A DNA stretch of 64,000 nucleotides from Halorubrum sp. CSM-61 (lineage in GTDB: Archaea > Halobacteriota > Halobacteria > Halobacteriales > Haloferacaceae): positions 251,476 through 315,475 of the forward strand of contig NZ_RJJW01000002.1 of NCBI RefSeq assembly GCF_003781945.1, written 5' to 3'. The notes beneath the pieces are model-generated. The model searched no databases, was not told the DNA's origin, and saw only the letters and a program-made list of their open reading frames with translations. The first letter of the stretch is position 1. Every line of letters starts with the position of its first letter. The translations under genes were made by a program, and so were the position numbers. This document shows positions 53,037 through 62,485 of the stretch, one piece after another.

Positions 53037-54068
53037 TTACTCCGGCTTCAGCCCTTCGCCCTGCACGCGCATCACGGCCTCGCCGTCGGCGAGGTTCGGC
53101 GCGTCGACGAGGCGGACGATCCGCTTGTCGCCCTTCGACTTCCGGAGGTAGATCCGGAACGTGGAGGCGTGTCCGAGGATGTTCCCGCCGATCGCCTGCG
53201 TCGGGTCGCCGAAGTAGGAGTCGGGGTTGGAGGCGACCTGGTTCGTGACGAGGATGGCGGTGTTGAACAGATCGCCGATCCGCATCAGGTCGTGGAGGTG
53301 TTTGTTGAGCTTCTGCTGTCGCTCGGCTAGTTCGCCCCGCCCGACGTACTCCGCGCGGAAGTGGGCCGTCAGCGAGTCGACGCAGACGATCCGGATGGGC
53401 CACTCGCCCTCCTCGTGCTCGCCCGCCAGTTCCTTGGCCTTCTCGGCCAGCAGGATCTGGTGGTTGGAGTTGAACGCCTTGGCGACGTGGATCTGGTCTA
53501 AGAAGGCCTCGATCAGTTCCTCCATCGCCTCCTCGTCGCTCGGCGTGCCCTCGATCTCGCGACGCTCCATCTCCTCGGCGAGGATCTCGTCGTCGAGCCC
53601 GCGGACCATGTCGTCGATCCGCTCCGGGCGGAACGTGTCCTCGGTGTCGACGAAGATGCAGCCGCCGTCGAGCCCGCCGTTCTCCGGCAGGAGCTGGACG
53701 TTGACCGCCATCTGGTGGGTCACCTGCGACTTCCCGGACCCGAACTCGCCGTACACCTCGGTGATCGACTGCGTCTCGATGCCGCCGCCGAGCAGGTCGT
53801 CGACCTCGTCGATCTGCCACGAGAGCTTCCCGATCTCCTGTCGGCGCTCCAGCACGCTCGCGCCCGTCTCGAAGCCGCCGACGTCGGCGGCGTCGCGGGC
53901 GGCGTTGATGATGTCGCTGGCCGACGACTCGCCGATGTCGGCGGTGTTCGACATCTCGCCGGGGCTCGCGACCGCGATCGACTGGTAGCTCTCGAACCCG
54001 TTCTCGACGAGCTTGTCTGCGGTGGCGGGGCCGACTCCGGGGAGGTCCTCGAGTTCGTCTTCTGGCAT
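53037..54068 (-). CDS. radA: Recombinase RadA
   Basis: A 343-aa archaeal RecA/Rad51 protein for homologous recombination. The N-terminal helix-hairpin-helix domain is [20 protein letters not shown]. Walker A is [17 protein letters not shown] and Walker B is [16 protein letters not shown]. The L2 region is [20 protein letters not shown], and the C-terminus is [16 protein letters not shown]. Haloarchaeal radA often carries an intein; none is present here. The ATG at 54066-54068 is used, with a TTTATACC box 25-32 bp upstream; a GTG two codons earlier is equally spaced and possible. Confidence 0.97.
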   Translation of the reverse strand: MPEDELEDLPGVGPATADKLVENGFESYQSIAVASPGEMSNTADIGESSASDIINAARDAADVGGFETGASVLERRQEIGKLSWQIDEVDDLLGGGIETQSITEVYGEFGSGKSQVTHQMAVNVQLLPENGGLDGGCIFVDTEDTFRPERIDDMVRGLDDEILAEEMERREIEGTPSDEEAMEELIEAFLDQIHVAKAFNSNHQILLAEKAKELAGEHEEGEWPIRIVCVDSLTAHFRAEYVGRGELAERQQKLNKHLHDLMRIGDLFNTAILVTNQVASNPDSYFGDPTQAIGGNILGHASTFRIYLRKSKGDKRIVRLVDAPNLADGEAVMRVQGEGLKPE

Positions 54069-54092
54069 GTACACGTCCCTTGTTCGCCATCC

Positions 54093-54100
54093 GGTATAAA
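54093..54100 (-). promoter_or_regulatory. radA TATA box
   Basis: TTTATACC on the minus strand, 25-32 bp before the radA ATG; the transcript is probably leaderless. Confidence 0.65.
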
Positions 54101-54266
54101 GACTGGTTTACACCCGAGTGAAAGTGAAAACCGGGCGGGAACGGCGCTCCGGAATGGCTCGGTACCGTATATAAGACGTAGTACGAATTCGGCGGTGCGC
54201 CGACGGGGCGGAACTGATCGTCTCGCCGATCGGCGGCGGCGCTCCCCGCGCTCTCGCCCAGTCGTC

Positions 54267-54767
54267 TCAGAACCCGACGCGCCGGACGTACGCCAGATCG
54301 CGTATCTCGACGAGCAGGTCGCCGGAGAGGTCGGCGTCGGTGATCACGTACAGCTTCGGGTCGTCGGTGAACTCCGGGTCCTCGCTCAGCACCTGTCGGA
54401 TCGAGACGCCGTGATCCGCCAAGATTCCGGTCACCTCAGCGACGATCCCGGCCTCGTCGGCGGCCGCGACCTCGATCGTGAGCACCGTGAGATCCAGCAC
54501 CGGGGCGAGATCCATCAGGCTTGGCACCGACGAGATGTTGGTGAAGATGCGTTTCAGCTCGGGGTCGGCCAAGATCGCGTCGGTCGTCGAGTCGACGACG
54601 CGCCGGTCGACGTCGAGCTCGCGCGCGATCCCGGTGTAGGGGATCTCGATCCCGCCGGAGACGACCCGTCCCTCCTCGTTGACGGAGAAGCCGCGCTCTA
54701 AGAACAGCCGGATCACCGCCTGCTGGCTGGGTGACCCCTCGAACTTCTCGAGGATCTCGTCGAACAT
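54267..54767 (-). CDS. ACT-domain protein, putative regulator of amino acid metabolism
   Basis: A 166-aa protein of the archaeal COG2150 type. The N-terminal half looks like a winged helix (SQQAVIRLFLERGFSVNEEG ... IPYTGIARELDVDRRVVDST). The C-terminal half is an ACT ligand-binding domain (LTVLTIEVAAADEAGIVAEV, GVSIRQVLSED). It is annotated in archaea as a predicted regulator of amino acid metabolism; the target is unknown. A GCTTTTTAAGC box (54795-54805) lies about 33 bp before the ATG. It is upstream of radA, which has its own promoter. Confidence 0.88.
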   Translation of the reverse strand: MFDEILEKFEGSPSQQAVIRLFLERGFSVNEEGRVVSGGIEIPYTGIARELDVDRRVVDSTTDAILADPELKRIFTNISSVPSLMDLAPVLDLTVLTIEVAAADEAGIVAEVTGILADHGVSIRQVLSEDPEFTDDPKLYVITDADLSGDLLVEIRDLAYVRRVGF

Positions 54768-54821
54768 TGGTTGCTACGGTGCTCGTCGCTGACGGCTTAA
54801 AAAGCGGGGTACCGCGGAGTC

Positions 54822-55292
54822 TCAGTTCGTGACCACCGAGTAGACGCCGCCGAGGACCGTCCCGTAGACGACGTGGCCGACGAGGCTCTCGACGCCGACG
54901 TTCGGCAGCGGCGGCGCGCCCGGGAACCCGACGGCGCTCAACCAGATCGGCATCACGATCACCGCGAGCGCGACCCACACGAGGAGGCCGTAGGCCGCAC
55001 CGATGGCGAGACTCGATCCCAGCGAGTCGCTGAGGTCCGGCCTCAGATCCGCGACCGCGGCGAACACGAGACCGATGACCGCGCTGTGAGACATGTGGAC
55101 CGCCCAGCCGACGGCGCCGGCGGGGCCCTCGATACCGTACATCGCCGGGATCGCCATCTCCAGTACGCCGGGGGTCATCACCGACATCATCGCGCCGAAG
55201 ATGAGGCCCCCACCGAGCCCGCCGGCCACGCCGGCCTTCCAGTTCCCGGTCTCGGTCGATACGTCGGTCGCTGTCGCAGTTTTGGTTGCCAT
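54822..55292 (-). CDS. Four-helix membrane protein, DUF6789-like
   Basis: A 156-aa protein. After a Thr-rich start (MATKTATATDVSTETG) come about four hydrophobic segments: AGGLGGGLIFGAMMSVMTPG, the stretch after AVGWAVHMSHSAVIGLVFAA, AIGAAYGLLVWVALAVIVMP, and VGHVVYGTVLGGVYSVV. Histidines in HMSHS and GHVVYG lie in or near the membrane. It resembles a haloarchaeal family of unknown function often mislabelled as a histidine kinase; there is no kinase domain. The ATG at 55290-55292 is used. Confidence 0.8.
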   Translation of the reverse strand: MATKTATATDVSTETGNWKAGVAGGLGGGLIFGAMMSVMTPGVLEMAIPAMYGIEGPAGAVGWAVHMSHSAVIGLVFAAVADLRPDLSDSLGSSLAIGAAYGLLVWVALAVIVMPIWLSAVGFPGAPPLPNVGVESLVGHVVYGTVLGGVYSVVTN

Positions 55293-55449
55293 GTGTGAAC
55301 TATACTCACCCGACAACCGGTAATAGCTGCCGGTAGTGTGCGTCTCGGGCGCACGTTCCCGGAAGATGTTTTCGCCTACTGTTACTACTGGCACGGAATT
55401 ACCATTCCTGTCGGGCCGGTCGACCACTTCCGCTCCGGCACCCGACCCC

Positions 55450-55454
55450 TTTTA
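55450..55454 (+). promoter_or_regulatory. TATA box of the XPD-like helicase gene
   Basis: CTTTTAG with TTTTA 25-29 bp before the GTG at 55479. It supports a leaderless GTG start rather than the longer in-frame frame that begins at 55338. Confidence 0.55.
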
Positions 55455-55478
55455 GCCGATGGCGACGAACCTCGTCCC

Positions 55479-57704
55479 GTGTCAGAGTCGCCGCATCTCC
55501 GGTTCTTCCCGTACGAGGAGCCGTACCCGAACCAGCGCGAGGCGATGGGCAGGATCGCCAACGCCCTGGACCGCGGACAGGACGTGCTGTTCGAGGGCGC
55601 GCCCGGGACGGGGAAGACCCTCTCCGCGCTCGTGCCCGCCCTGGAACACGCCCGCGAGCACGACCGCACGGTCGTGATCACGACCAACGTCCACCAGCAG
55701 ATGCGGCAGTTCGTCGAGGACGCCCGCGCGATCACCCGCGAGGAGCCGATCCGCGCGGTCGTGTTCAAGGGCAAATCGAGCATGTGCCACATCGACGTCG
55801 ACTACCAGGAGTGTCAGACCCTCCGGGACACCACCCGCGAGATGGTGGAGACGGAGAGCGAGGTCCGCGAGCTGGAGGCCCGCCAGCGCGAGCTGCTGGC
55901 CGAGAGCCGCGAGGGCGACGCGGGGGCCGCCGAGGCCCGCGAGTCGGTCATGGAGGAGCTCGACGAGTTAGAAGACGATATCGACGAGTACGAGACCGCG
56001 AACGTCTGCGCCCACTACCGGAACAACCTCGTCGAGGACACCGACGAGTTCTTCGGCTGGCTGTTCGAGGACGTTCGCACCCCCGAGGACGTGTACGCGT
56101 ACGCGGACGAGCGCGAGTTGTGCGGCTACGAGCTGCTGAAGGAGGGGATGGAGGGCGTCGATCTGGTGGTGTGTAACTACCACCACCTGCTGGACCCGAA
56201 CATCCGCGAGCAGTTCTTCCGGTGGATCGACCGCGACCCCTCCGAGATAATCACCGTCTTCGACGAGGCCCACAACGTCGAGGACGCCGCCCGCGACCAC
56301 GCCACCCGCACCCTCACCGAGAACACCCTCGACGCCGCCGTAGAGGAGCTCGCGGAGAGCGACGACTCCCGCGCCGAGGCGGCCGAGAACGTGGTCCGGG
56401 CGTTCCGCGACGCGCTGGTAGAGACCCGCGACGACGCGCTCGGCGTCGGGCAGCGCGAGTCGGTCGGCGAGAACTGGGAGGACCTCGCTATCGCCAACGA
56501 CGACCGCCGCGACGACCTCACGCTCGCGTTCCTCCGCAACTACGAGGGGAAGGGGATCGACACGGAGACCGAGCTCGCCGTCCAGCTCGGGCAGGCGCTC
56601 GACGAGGAGTACGAGCGCCGCTACCGGGACGGCGAGACCACGACCCGCACGGAGTGTCAGACCCTGCAGGTCGCCCGGTTCGTCTCGACGTGGATGGAGG
56701 AGGGGACCGAACTGGGCCAGTACCCGGTCGTCTCCGTGCGCCGCGACGGCGCCACCGACGAGGTGTACGGGCGCGCGGAGCTGTACACCTGCATCCCCCG
56801 TCGAGTCACCCGAGAGCTGTTCGACGAGGTCGCCGCCTCGGTGCTGATGAGCGCGACGCTGCGCCCCTTCGACGTCACGAAGGACGTGCTCGGCCTGGAG
56901 GACGTGGCGTCGCTGGCGTACGAGATGGGGTACCCCGAGGAGAACCGGCGGACGTTCGCGGTCGACACGCCCCCGCTGTTCGCCTCCGAGCGCAACGACC
57001 CGGAGACGCAGGAGACCGTGGCGTCGCTGCTGCGCGACGCGGTCCGATTCACCCCGGGGAACACGCTCGCCTTCTTCCCCTCCTACGCCGAGGCGGAGCG
57101 CTACTACGAGCGGCTCGGCGGGTCGGCGGGCGGCGGGGGAGGAAGCGACACCGGCGCCGGCGGCGGGCTCGCGGGCGCCGGCCTCGGCACACTCTACCTC
57201 GACGGCCCGGGCGAGGACGAGGAGGACCTCCGCCGGCGGTTCGTCGAGAGCGACGGCGCGACGCTGTTCACGTCGCTGTGGGGGACGCTCGCCGAGGGCG
57301 TGAGCTTCGACGGCGACGACGCCCGGACGGTGGTGGTGGTGGGCGTGCCGTACCCGCACCTCTCGGACCGGATGGAGGCGGTCCAAGACGCCTACGACCG
57401 GGCGTTCGCCGACCGCGACCGCGCCCGCGATCCCGGCTGGGCGTACGCGGTCGAGATCCCGACGATCCGCAAGACGCGACAGGCGCTCGGTCGCGTCGTC
57501 CGCGGCCCCGAGGACTTCGGCGTCCGGATCCTCGCGGACCGCCGGTACACGTCGGCGGACATGGGGAAGTACTCGGTCCGCGGCGCGTTCCCGCCGGAGG
57601 AGCGCGAGGAGCTGCTCGATATCGACCCCAAGAAGCTGAAGTTCGCGATGCTGAACTTCTACGGCGACCACGACGCGTACGACGGGGCACCGCCGGAGCC
57701 GTGA
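55479..57704 (+). CDS. XPD/Rad3-family ATP-dependent DNA helicase
   Basis: A 741-aa superfamily 2 helicase of the XPD/DinG group, moving 5' to 3' on DNA in repair. Motifs: YPNQREAMGRIANAL (Q-like), FEGAPGTGKTLSALVPAL (Walker A, about 38), four cysteines for the 4Fe-4S cluster (SSMCHIDV, YQECQTL, ANVCAHY, ELCGYEL; about 102-214), and TVFDEAHNVEDAARDH (DEAH, about 261). The C-terminal motor has VLMSATLRPFDVTKDVLG, LFTSLWGTLAEGVSFDG, and TRQALGRVVRGPEDFGVRIL (motif VI). A Gly-rich loop sits at about 548-565. The GTG start at 55479 is supported by the TATA spacing and the family start (SESPHLRFFPYEEPYPNQRE). Confidence 0.94.
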   Translation: MSESPHLRFFPYEEPYPNQREAMGRIANALDRGQDVLFEGAPGTGKTLSALVPALEHAREHDRTVVITTNVHQQMRQFVEDARAITREEPIRAVVFKGKSSMCHIDVDYQECQTLRDTTREMVETESEVRELEARQRELLAESREGDAGAAEARESVMEELDELEDDIDEYETANVCAHYRNNLVEDTDEFFGWLFEDVRTPEDVYAYADERELCGYELLKEGMEGVDLVVCNYHHLLDPNIREQFFRWIDRDPSEIITVFDEAHNVEDAARDHATRTLTENTLDAAVEELAESDDSRAEAAENVVRAFRDALVETRDDALGVGQRESVGENWEDLAIANDDRRDDLTLAFLRNYEGKGIDTETELAVQLGQALDEEYERRYRDGETTTRTECQTLQVARFVSTWMEEGTELGQYPVVSVRRDGATDEVYGRAELYTCIPRRVTRELFDEVAASVLMSATLRPFDVTKDVLGLEDVASLAYEMGYPEENRRTFAVDTPPLFASERNDPETQETVASLLRDAVRFTPGNTLAFFPSYAEAERYYERLGGSAGGGGGSDTGAGGGLAGAGLGTLYLDGPGEDEEDLRRRFVESDGATLFTSLWGTLAEGVSFDGDDARTVVVVGVPYPHLSDRMEAVQDAYDRAFADRDRARDPGWAYAVEIPTIRKTRQALGRVVRGPEDFGVRILADRRYTSADMGKYSVRGAFPPEEREELLDIDPKKLKFAMLNFYGDHDAYDGAPPEP

Positions 57705-57752
57705 GTCGGGGACGGCGAGGGAGAGCCGCCACCGACCTCTCGCCCTCCTCCT

Positions 57753-58112
57753 TCACCCCGGCCGCGCCGCGAGCAGCACCGCGACCCCGAGCAGCACGAT
57801 TCCGAGCAGCGTCGTGATCACCGCGTGTATCACGGTCATCCCGACGACGAGCCGCCGCGGCTGGTCGTAGCTCCACGCGAACATGGCGGCGTCGACGACG
57901 AGCGCGGCCGCGACGATCAGCGCCTCGGGGAGGGCGAAGGCGCCGCCGACGACGCCGATCACCGCGGGGAGCGGGCCGACGTAGAGCGCGCGGCGCGGGT
58001 CCACGTCGCCGAGGACGTTCCGGGCGGCGAGGTGGGCAGTCAGGGAGAGGAACAGCGCGAACAGGACGGTCGTCCCCAGCACCGACGCCGGCGTCACCGT
58101 CTGCAGGAGCAT
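57753..58112 (-). CDS. Small four-helix membrane protein, hypothetical
   Basis: A 119-aa protein with four hydrophobic segments (SVLGTTVLFALFLSLTAHLA, LYVGPLPAVIGVVGGAFALP, LIVAAALVVDAAMFAWSY, MTVIHAVITTLLGIVLLGVA). Between the first two is DVDPRRALYVGP, and before the last is YDQPRRLVVG. It resembles a haloarchaeal family of unknown function (DUF7473-like, from memory). It lies downstream of tbp-independent sequence and converges with the helicase gene. No functional motif seen. Confidence 0.75.
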   Translation of the reverse strand: MLLQTVTPASVLGTTVLFALFLSLTAHLAARNVLGDVDPRRALYVGPLPAVIGVVGGAFALPEALIVAAALVVDAAMFAWSYDQPRRLVVGMTVIHAVITTLLGIVLLGVAVLLAARPG

Positions 58113-58172
58113 GGGCCGACTACGGGACGCCGGGTAAAAGTGGTCGCGGAATCGGATCGGGCGATATCGTCG

Positions 58173-58730
58173 TCAGGCGAGCAGCCCGAGCCCGTCCAGC
58201 TCCTCGACGATCACGTCGACGGCGGCCGCGGCGTCGTCGGGGCTCGTCCCGCCCGTGACGACGAGCTTCCCGCTGCCGAACAGGAGCGCCACCACGTCGG
58301 GCTCGTCGATCCGGTAGACGAGGCCGGGGAACTGCTCCGGCTCGTACTCGATGTGTTCGAGTCCCAGTCCGATCGCGATCGCGTTGAGGTTGAGGCTCTC
58401 GCCGAGGTCGGCGGAGGTGACGATGTTCTGGACCGTGATCTCCGGGTCCTCGATCGGGATCTGGAGCTTGCGGAGCTCGTCGAACACGATCGCGAGGCTC
58501 TCGTGGACGGCCTCGATGGAGTTCGCGCCCGTACAGACGATCTTCCCGGACCGGAAGATCAGCGCGGCCGACTTCGGGTCCGTGGTGCGGTAGACGAGGC
58601 CGGGGAACTGCTCCGGATCGTAGTCGGCGCCCTCCAGGTCCATCGCGACGCTCTGGAGATCGAGCTCCTGCCCGATCCCCGTGGAGGCAACGACGTTCTC
58701 TATCGTGATCGTCTCCTTCGGATCGGCCAT
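58173..58730 (-). CDS. tbp: TATA-box-binding protein
   Basis: A 185-aa basal transcription factor. Two direct repeats of the saddle fold are visible: ITIENVVASTGIGQELDLQS ... QFPGLVYRTTDPKSAALIF, and ITVQNIVTSADLGESLNLNA ... QFPGLVYRIDEPDVVALLF. Each contains the GKIVCTGA/GKLVVTGG motif. It binds promoters together with TFB. The C-terminus is acidic (VDVIVEELDGLGLLA), typical of haloarchaea. The ATG at 58728-58730 is used. It is divergent from trm-G10. Confidence 0.97.
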   Translation of the reverse strand: MADPKETITIENVVASTGIGQELDLQSVAMDLEGADYDPEQFPGLVYRTTDPKSAALIFRSGKIVCTGANSIEAVHESLAIVFDELRKLQIPIEDPEITVQNIVTSADLGESLNLNAIAIGLGLEHIEYEPEQFPGLVYRIDEPDVVALLFGSGKLVVTGGTSPDDAAAAVDVIVEELDGLGLLA

Positions 58731-58817
58731 TTCTACTTCACTACACACTTGAAGCACGTAAAAAGGTGGCTGGTCGGAACCGCTATCCTCTTGCGACCGG
58801 CGACCCGACTCCGCGGC

Positions 58818-59918
58818 GTGTACTGGCTCGAACTCGCCGGCGAGGAGGACGCGTTCGCCGCCCGCGAGGCCGCCGTCGCGGCGACGGGCGTGGAGCTGCT
58901 CGCGCCGGGGGTCGCGCGCGCCGGGAGCGTCGGTCGCGGGGACAGCGCTGGCGACGGAGAGAGCGTCGACGGCGTAGGAAGCGCCGGCAGTCGGGAGAGC
59001 CCGGTCCGCCGCCTCGCCTACACCCGCGCCGCCCACGAGGCGATCGCCCGGACGGACGCCGAGATCGACGCCGCCGCGGCGGCCCTCGACGCGGCGCCGC
59101 TCGACCGATCGGGCGCCGTCGCGGTCCGCGCCCGCAACGTCCGGAACACCACCGACGTGTCGACGAGCGCGGCCGAGCGCGAGCTGGGCGGCGTCCTCGT
59201 CGACCGCGGGTTCGACGTCGACCTCGACGACCCCGACCACGTCCTGCGCGCGCTGTTCGCGGCCGGCGAGCGCGACGAGCACGAGGCGGTCCCGGGCGCG
59301 GACGGCGGCGACGCCGCGGTCTGCGCGCTCGGGTGGGTCGCCGTCGAGGCCGCCCGCGACTTCGCGCCGAAGCCGACCGACCGCCCCTTCTTCCAGCCGG
59401 GGAGCATGGCGCCCGCCGACGCCCGGGCGTACGCCAACCTCGCCGGGGCGGCGCCCGGGCGGACCGTCCTCGACCCGATGTGCGGCACCGGCGGGCTCCC
59501 GCTGGAGGCCGGGATCGTCGGGAGCGGCGCGGTCGCGTGCGACGCCCAGGCGAAGATGGTCCGCGGGACGCGCGAGAACCTCCGGGAGTACGTGGGTGCC
59601 GCCTCCGACGGCTCCGTCCCCGACTGGCACGTCGTCCGCGGCGACGCCACCGCTCTCCCCCTGCGCGACGACGCCGTCGACGGGGTCGCGTTCGACGCCC
59701 CGTACGGCCGCCAGTCGAAGATCGCCCGCCACGAGCTCGCCGACCTCGTGGGGGGCGCGCTCGCGGAGGCCGCCCGGGTCGCGCCCCGGGCCGTCGTGAT
59801 CGCGGACCGCGACTGGCGCGGGGAGGCCCGGACGGCCGGCTGGGGGGTCGACGCCGCCTTCGAGCGCCGAGTTCACCGGTCGCTCACTCGGCACGTCCTC
59901 GTGCTCGATCGGGAGTGA
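58818..59918 (+). CDS. tRNA (guanine(10)-N2)-dimethyltransferase
   Basis: A 366-aa Trm-G10-type enzyme that methylates G10 of tRNA. An N-terminal THUMP-type domain contains a low-complexity Gly/Ser/Asp insertion (about 45-65). The C-terminal SAM-dependent methyltransferase has TVLDPMCGTGGLPLEAGIVG (motif I) and GVAFDAPYGRQSK (motif IV, DAPYG rather than the common DPPYG). The start is uncertain; the GTG at 58818 begins VYWLELAGEEDAFAAREAAV, which matches family N-termini, and a TTG at 58791 is possible. Divergent from tbp. Confidence 0.88.
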   Translation: MYWLELAGEEDAFAAREAAVAATGVELLAPGVARAGSVGRGDSAGDGESVDGVGSAGSRESPVRRLAYTRAAHEAIARTDAEIDAAAAALDAAPLDRSGAVAVRARNVRNTTDVSTSAAERELGGVLVDRGFDVDLDDPDHVLRALFAAGERDEHEAVPGADGGDAAVCALGWVAVEAARDFAPKPTDRPFFQPGSMAPADARAYANLAGAAPGRTVLDPMCGTGGLPLEAGIVGSGAVACDAQAKMVRGTRENLREYVGAASDGSVPDWHVVRGDATALPLRDDAVDGVAFDAPYGRQSKIARHELADLVGGALAEAARVAPRAVVIADRDWRGEARTAGWGVDAAFERRVHRSLTRHVLVLDRE

Positions 59919-60051
59919 TCGTCGATCGCGGGGAATCACCGGGGAACCGAGCCGGTTCCACCGTCCCGAGAGTGAACGATCGGCCGCCGATACCCGGCGG
60001 TTGAGCGTCGCAGACGACAAGTTTCAGTTACACCGTTCCCGCGGGCAACGG

Positions 60052-60056
60052 TTAAG
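60052..60056 (+). promoter_or_regulatory. orc TATA box
   Basis: TTAAG, in GGTTAAGTG, 25-29 bp before the orc ATG at 60081; suggests a leaderless transcript. Confidence 0.5.
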
Positions 60057-60080
60057 TGGGCGGCCTGTCGTGGTGTTCAC

Positions 60081-61208
60081 ATGACCGGGGACGCCGGCGG
60101 CGACATGCTCTCGTGGGACGAGTCGGTGTTCCGCGACGAGTCGGTGTTCGAGATCGACCACGTCCCCGAGACGTTCCGCCACCGCGAGAGCCAGCTCGAG
60201 AGCTTGAAGTACGCGCTCCGCCCCGCCGTCCGCGGCTCCCGCCCGCTCAACACGATGGTGCGCGGCCCGCCCGGCACCGGGAAGACCACCGCGGTCCAGA
60301 AGCTGTTCGGCGAGCTCGGCGCCCGGACCGACGTGCGAACCGTCCGCGTGAACTGTCAGGTGGACTCGACGCGGTACGCCGTCTTCTCCCGGCTGTTCGA
60401 GGGCATCTTCGACTACGAGCCGCCCTCCTCCGGGATCTCCTTCAAGAAGCTGTTCGGGCAGATCACCGACCGCCTCGTCGAGGAGGACGACGTGCTCGTC
60501 GTCGCCTTGGACGACGTGAACTACCTCTTCTACGAGAACGAGGCGTCCGACACCCTCTACTCGCTTCTGCGCGCCCACGAGGCGCACTCCGGCGCGAAGA
60601 TCGGCGTCATCGTCGTCTCCTCCGATCTGGGCCTCGACGTGATCGACGACCTCGACACCCGCGTCCAGTCCGTCTTCCGGCCCGAGGAGGTGTACTTCCC
60701 CGTCTACGACGCCACCGAGATCTACGACATCCTCTCCGAGCGCGCGAAACGCGGGTTCCACGACGGCGTCATCGGCGACGCCGAGCTTGAGCGCGTCGCG
60801 GACCTCACCGCCGAGAGCGGCGACCTGCGGGTCGGGATCGACCTCCTGCGTCGGGCGGGGCTGAACGCGGAGATGCGCGCGTCGAAGACGATCGCCGAGG
60901 AGGACGTGGAGTCGGCGTACGACAAGTCCAAACACGTCCACCTCTCGCGGTCGCTCCGCGGGCTCTCGGACTCCGAGCGCGCCCTCGTCCGCGTGCTCGC
61001 CGAGAACGACGGCGAGCGCGCCGGGGCGGTGTACGAGGCGTTCCACGAGGAGACGGGCCTCGGCTACACCCGCTACTCGGAGATCATCAACAAGCTCGAC
61101 CAGCTCGGCGTGATCGACGCGGAGTACGCCGAGGTGGAGGGCCGCGGGCGCTCGCGGGAGCTCACTCTGGCCTACGAGGCCGAGGCGGTGTTAGACCGGC
61201 TGGAGTGA
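60081..61208 (+). CDS. Orc1/Cdc6 replication initiator family protein
   Basis: A 375-aa AAA+ ATPase. NTMVRGPPGTGKTTAVQKLF (Walker A, about 55-74), VVALDDVNYLFYE (Walker B) and the sensor region VSSDLGLDVIDDLDTRVQSV are seen. A C-terminal winged helix begins at about 285 (SLRGLSDSERALVRVLAEND, TGLGYTRYSEIINKLDQLGV). Haloarchaea have many paralogues; only those beside origin-recognition boxes define origins. No clear origin-recognition box pair is seen upstream (59919-60080), so this copy may not sit at an active origin. Confidence 0.93.
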   Translation: MTGDAGGDMLSWDESVFRDESVFEIDHVPETFRHRESQLESLKYALRPAVRGSRPLNTMVRGPPGTGKTTAVQKLFGELGARTDVRTVRVNCQVDSTRYAVFSRLFEGIFDYEPPSSGISFKKLFGQITDRLVEEDDVLVVALDDVNYLFYENEASDTLYSLLRAHEAHSGAKIGVIVVSSDLGLDVIDDLDTRVQSVFRPEEVYFPVYDATEIYDILSERAKRGFHDGVIGDAELERVADLTAESGDLRVGIDLLRRAGLNAEMRASKTIAEEDVESAYDKSKHVHLSRSLRGLSDSERALVRVLAENDGERAGAVYEAFHEETGLGYTRYSEIINKLDQLGVIDAEYAEVEGRGRSRELTLAYEAEAVLDRLE

Positions 61209-61279
61209 GCCCGCCGTCGCGTGCCGGCTCGCTCCCCGACCCCGACGCCTTTTCAACGGCCCCGCACGCACTCGACTTC

Positions 61280-62029
61280 ATGAAGACGAGCGGCGGCAGC
61301 GACGCGGCGAAGCGACGCGCGGGCGAGTCGGCGGCCGAGGCGGTCGCCGACGGCGACGTGGTCGGCCTCGGCACGGGCTCGACGGCGGCCCACGCGATCC
61401 GACGGCTCGGTGACCGGGTCGACTCGGGCCTGGACGTCAGGGGCGTCGCCACCTCCTTCGCGAGCCGCGAGCTCGCCGCCGACTGCGGGATCCCCCTGCT
61501 CGACCTCGACGAAGCGGTCGGCCCCGACGCGCCGGGGATCGACGTGGCGATCGACGGGGCGGATCAGGTCGCGGTCGGCGGGGAGGGCGACGAAACGGGG
61601 AGCGACGCGGCAGACATCGGCGTCGGCGCCCTGATAAAAGGCGGCGGCGCCGCCCACGCCCGCGAGAAGCTTGTCGACGCGGCGGCCGATCGCTTCCTCG
61701 TCGTCGCCGACCCCTCGAAGGAGACGCCGCTCCTCGACCGGTCCGTACCGGTAGAGGTGCTCTCAGCCGGTCGATCTGCCGTCGCTGAGGCGGTCCGGGC
61801 GGCCGGCGGCGAGCCGACTCTGCGGCGCGCGGAGCGGAAGGACGGACCGGTCGTCACGGACAACGGGAACCTCGTGCTCGACTGCGCGTTCGGCGAGATC
61901 GACGACCCGGACGCGCTGGCGACGAGGCTGGCGACGACGCCCGGCGTCGTCGAGCACGGGATCTTCGTCGGGCTCGCGGACGAGGTCCACGTCGGGACGG
62001 AAACGGGCGTGCGGGTCGCGAGGCGGTGA
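61280..62029 (+). CDS. rpiA: Ribose-5-phosphate isomerase A
   Basis: A 249-aa enzyme interconverting ribose 5-phosphate and ribulose 5-phosphate. DVVGLGTGSTAAHAIRRLGD is the phosphate-binding start, DVAIDGADQVA carries catalytic acids, IKGGGAAHAREKLVDAAADR carries Lys, and FLVVADPSKETPLL and the C-terminal TTPGVVEHGIFVGLADEV are typical. The ATG at 61280 (MKTSGGSDAAKRRAGESA) is chosen; the in-frame GTG at 61205 would add an unrelated Pro-rich stretch, and a CTTTTCAA box lies about 27 bp upstream of 61280. Confidence 0.95.
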   Translation: MKTSGGSDAAKRRAGESAAEAVADGDVVGLGTGSTAAHAIRRLGDRVDSGLDVRGVATSFASRELAADCGIPLLDLDEAVGPDAPGIDVAIDGADQVAVGGEGDETGSDAADIGVGALIKGGGAAHAREKLVDAAADRFLVVADPSKETPLLDRSVPVEVLSAGRSAVAEAVRAAGGEPTLRRAERKDGPVVTDNGNLVLDCAFGEIDDPDALATRLATTPGVVEHGIFVGLADEVHVGTETGVRVARR

Positions 62030-62040
62030 GGAGTCGGCGA

Positions 62041-62072
62041 ACCGGCGGACCGGCGGACCGGCGGACCGGCGG
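62041..62072 (+). repeat. Four perfect tandem copies of ACCGGCGG
   Basis: An 8-bp unit is repeated four times without change, between the convergent rpiA and DUF1931 genes. It is probably a slippage-prone microsatellite in non-coding DNA. Confidence 0.9.
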
Positions 62073-62131
62073 ACGCGTCGCTCGCCGATCGGCGGGTGCA
62101 CAAAAAATGAAGAGCGGAAAGCGCGTCCGTC

Positions 62132-62299
62132 TTAGAGGTCGCGAGGCTGGACCGTCTTCCGGTCGTTGGCCTCGGCGCGGCGCGCGGCGTCTTCGAGCAG
62201 CTCGTCCACTTCGTCGTCCAGCGCGTCGTAGAAGTCCGAAGCGACGTTCTTGTCGTCCAGGGCTTCCTTGACGGCCGCTTTGACAATAAGGTCTGCCAT
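62132..62299 (-). CDS. DUF1931-type single histone-fold protein
   Basis: A 55-aa protein (MADLIVKAAVKEALDDKNV ... YDALDDEVDELLEDAARRAE ... RKTVQPRDL). The helix-long helix-helix pattern and the final TVQPRDL resemble a histone-fold half, as in the DUF1931/NFYB-like archaeal proteins. It is strongly acidic, so DNA wrapping like a true histone is doubtful. The ATG at 62297-62299 lies about 27 bp from a TTATTAAC box (62323-62330), which decides the start. Confidence 0.85.
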   Translation of the reverse strand: MADLIVKAAVKEALDDKNVASDFYDALDDEVDELLEDAARRAEANDRKTVQPRDL

Positions 62300-62485
62300 G
62301 CGCTCGACGCTATCCATCGACAGTTAATAAGAGTTCCTGAATTCGCCCGCGAGGGAGGCCGTGCGGGCGGTTCGCGGCGATGTACCGGAGCGCTCCCTTA
62401 TAAACTTTGTGAGAGCGAGAGGCGATCGGCGCCGAGATCGGTGGAGATCGATAGGTATGACACCGTTCGGCCCCCACGAGCGACC

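Noticed and set aside
59919-60080. Possible replication origin upstream of the orc gene
   Set aside because: Only weak matches to the TTCCAC core of haloarchaeal origin boxes were found (GGTTCCACCG), with no inverted pair and no AT-rich unwinding stretch.
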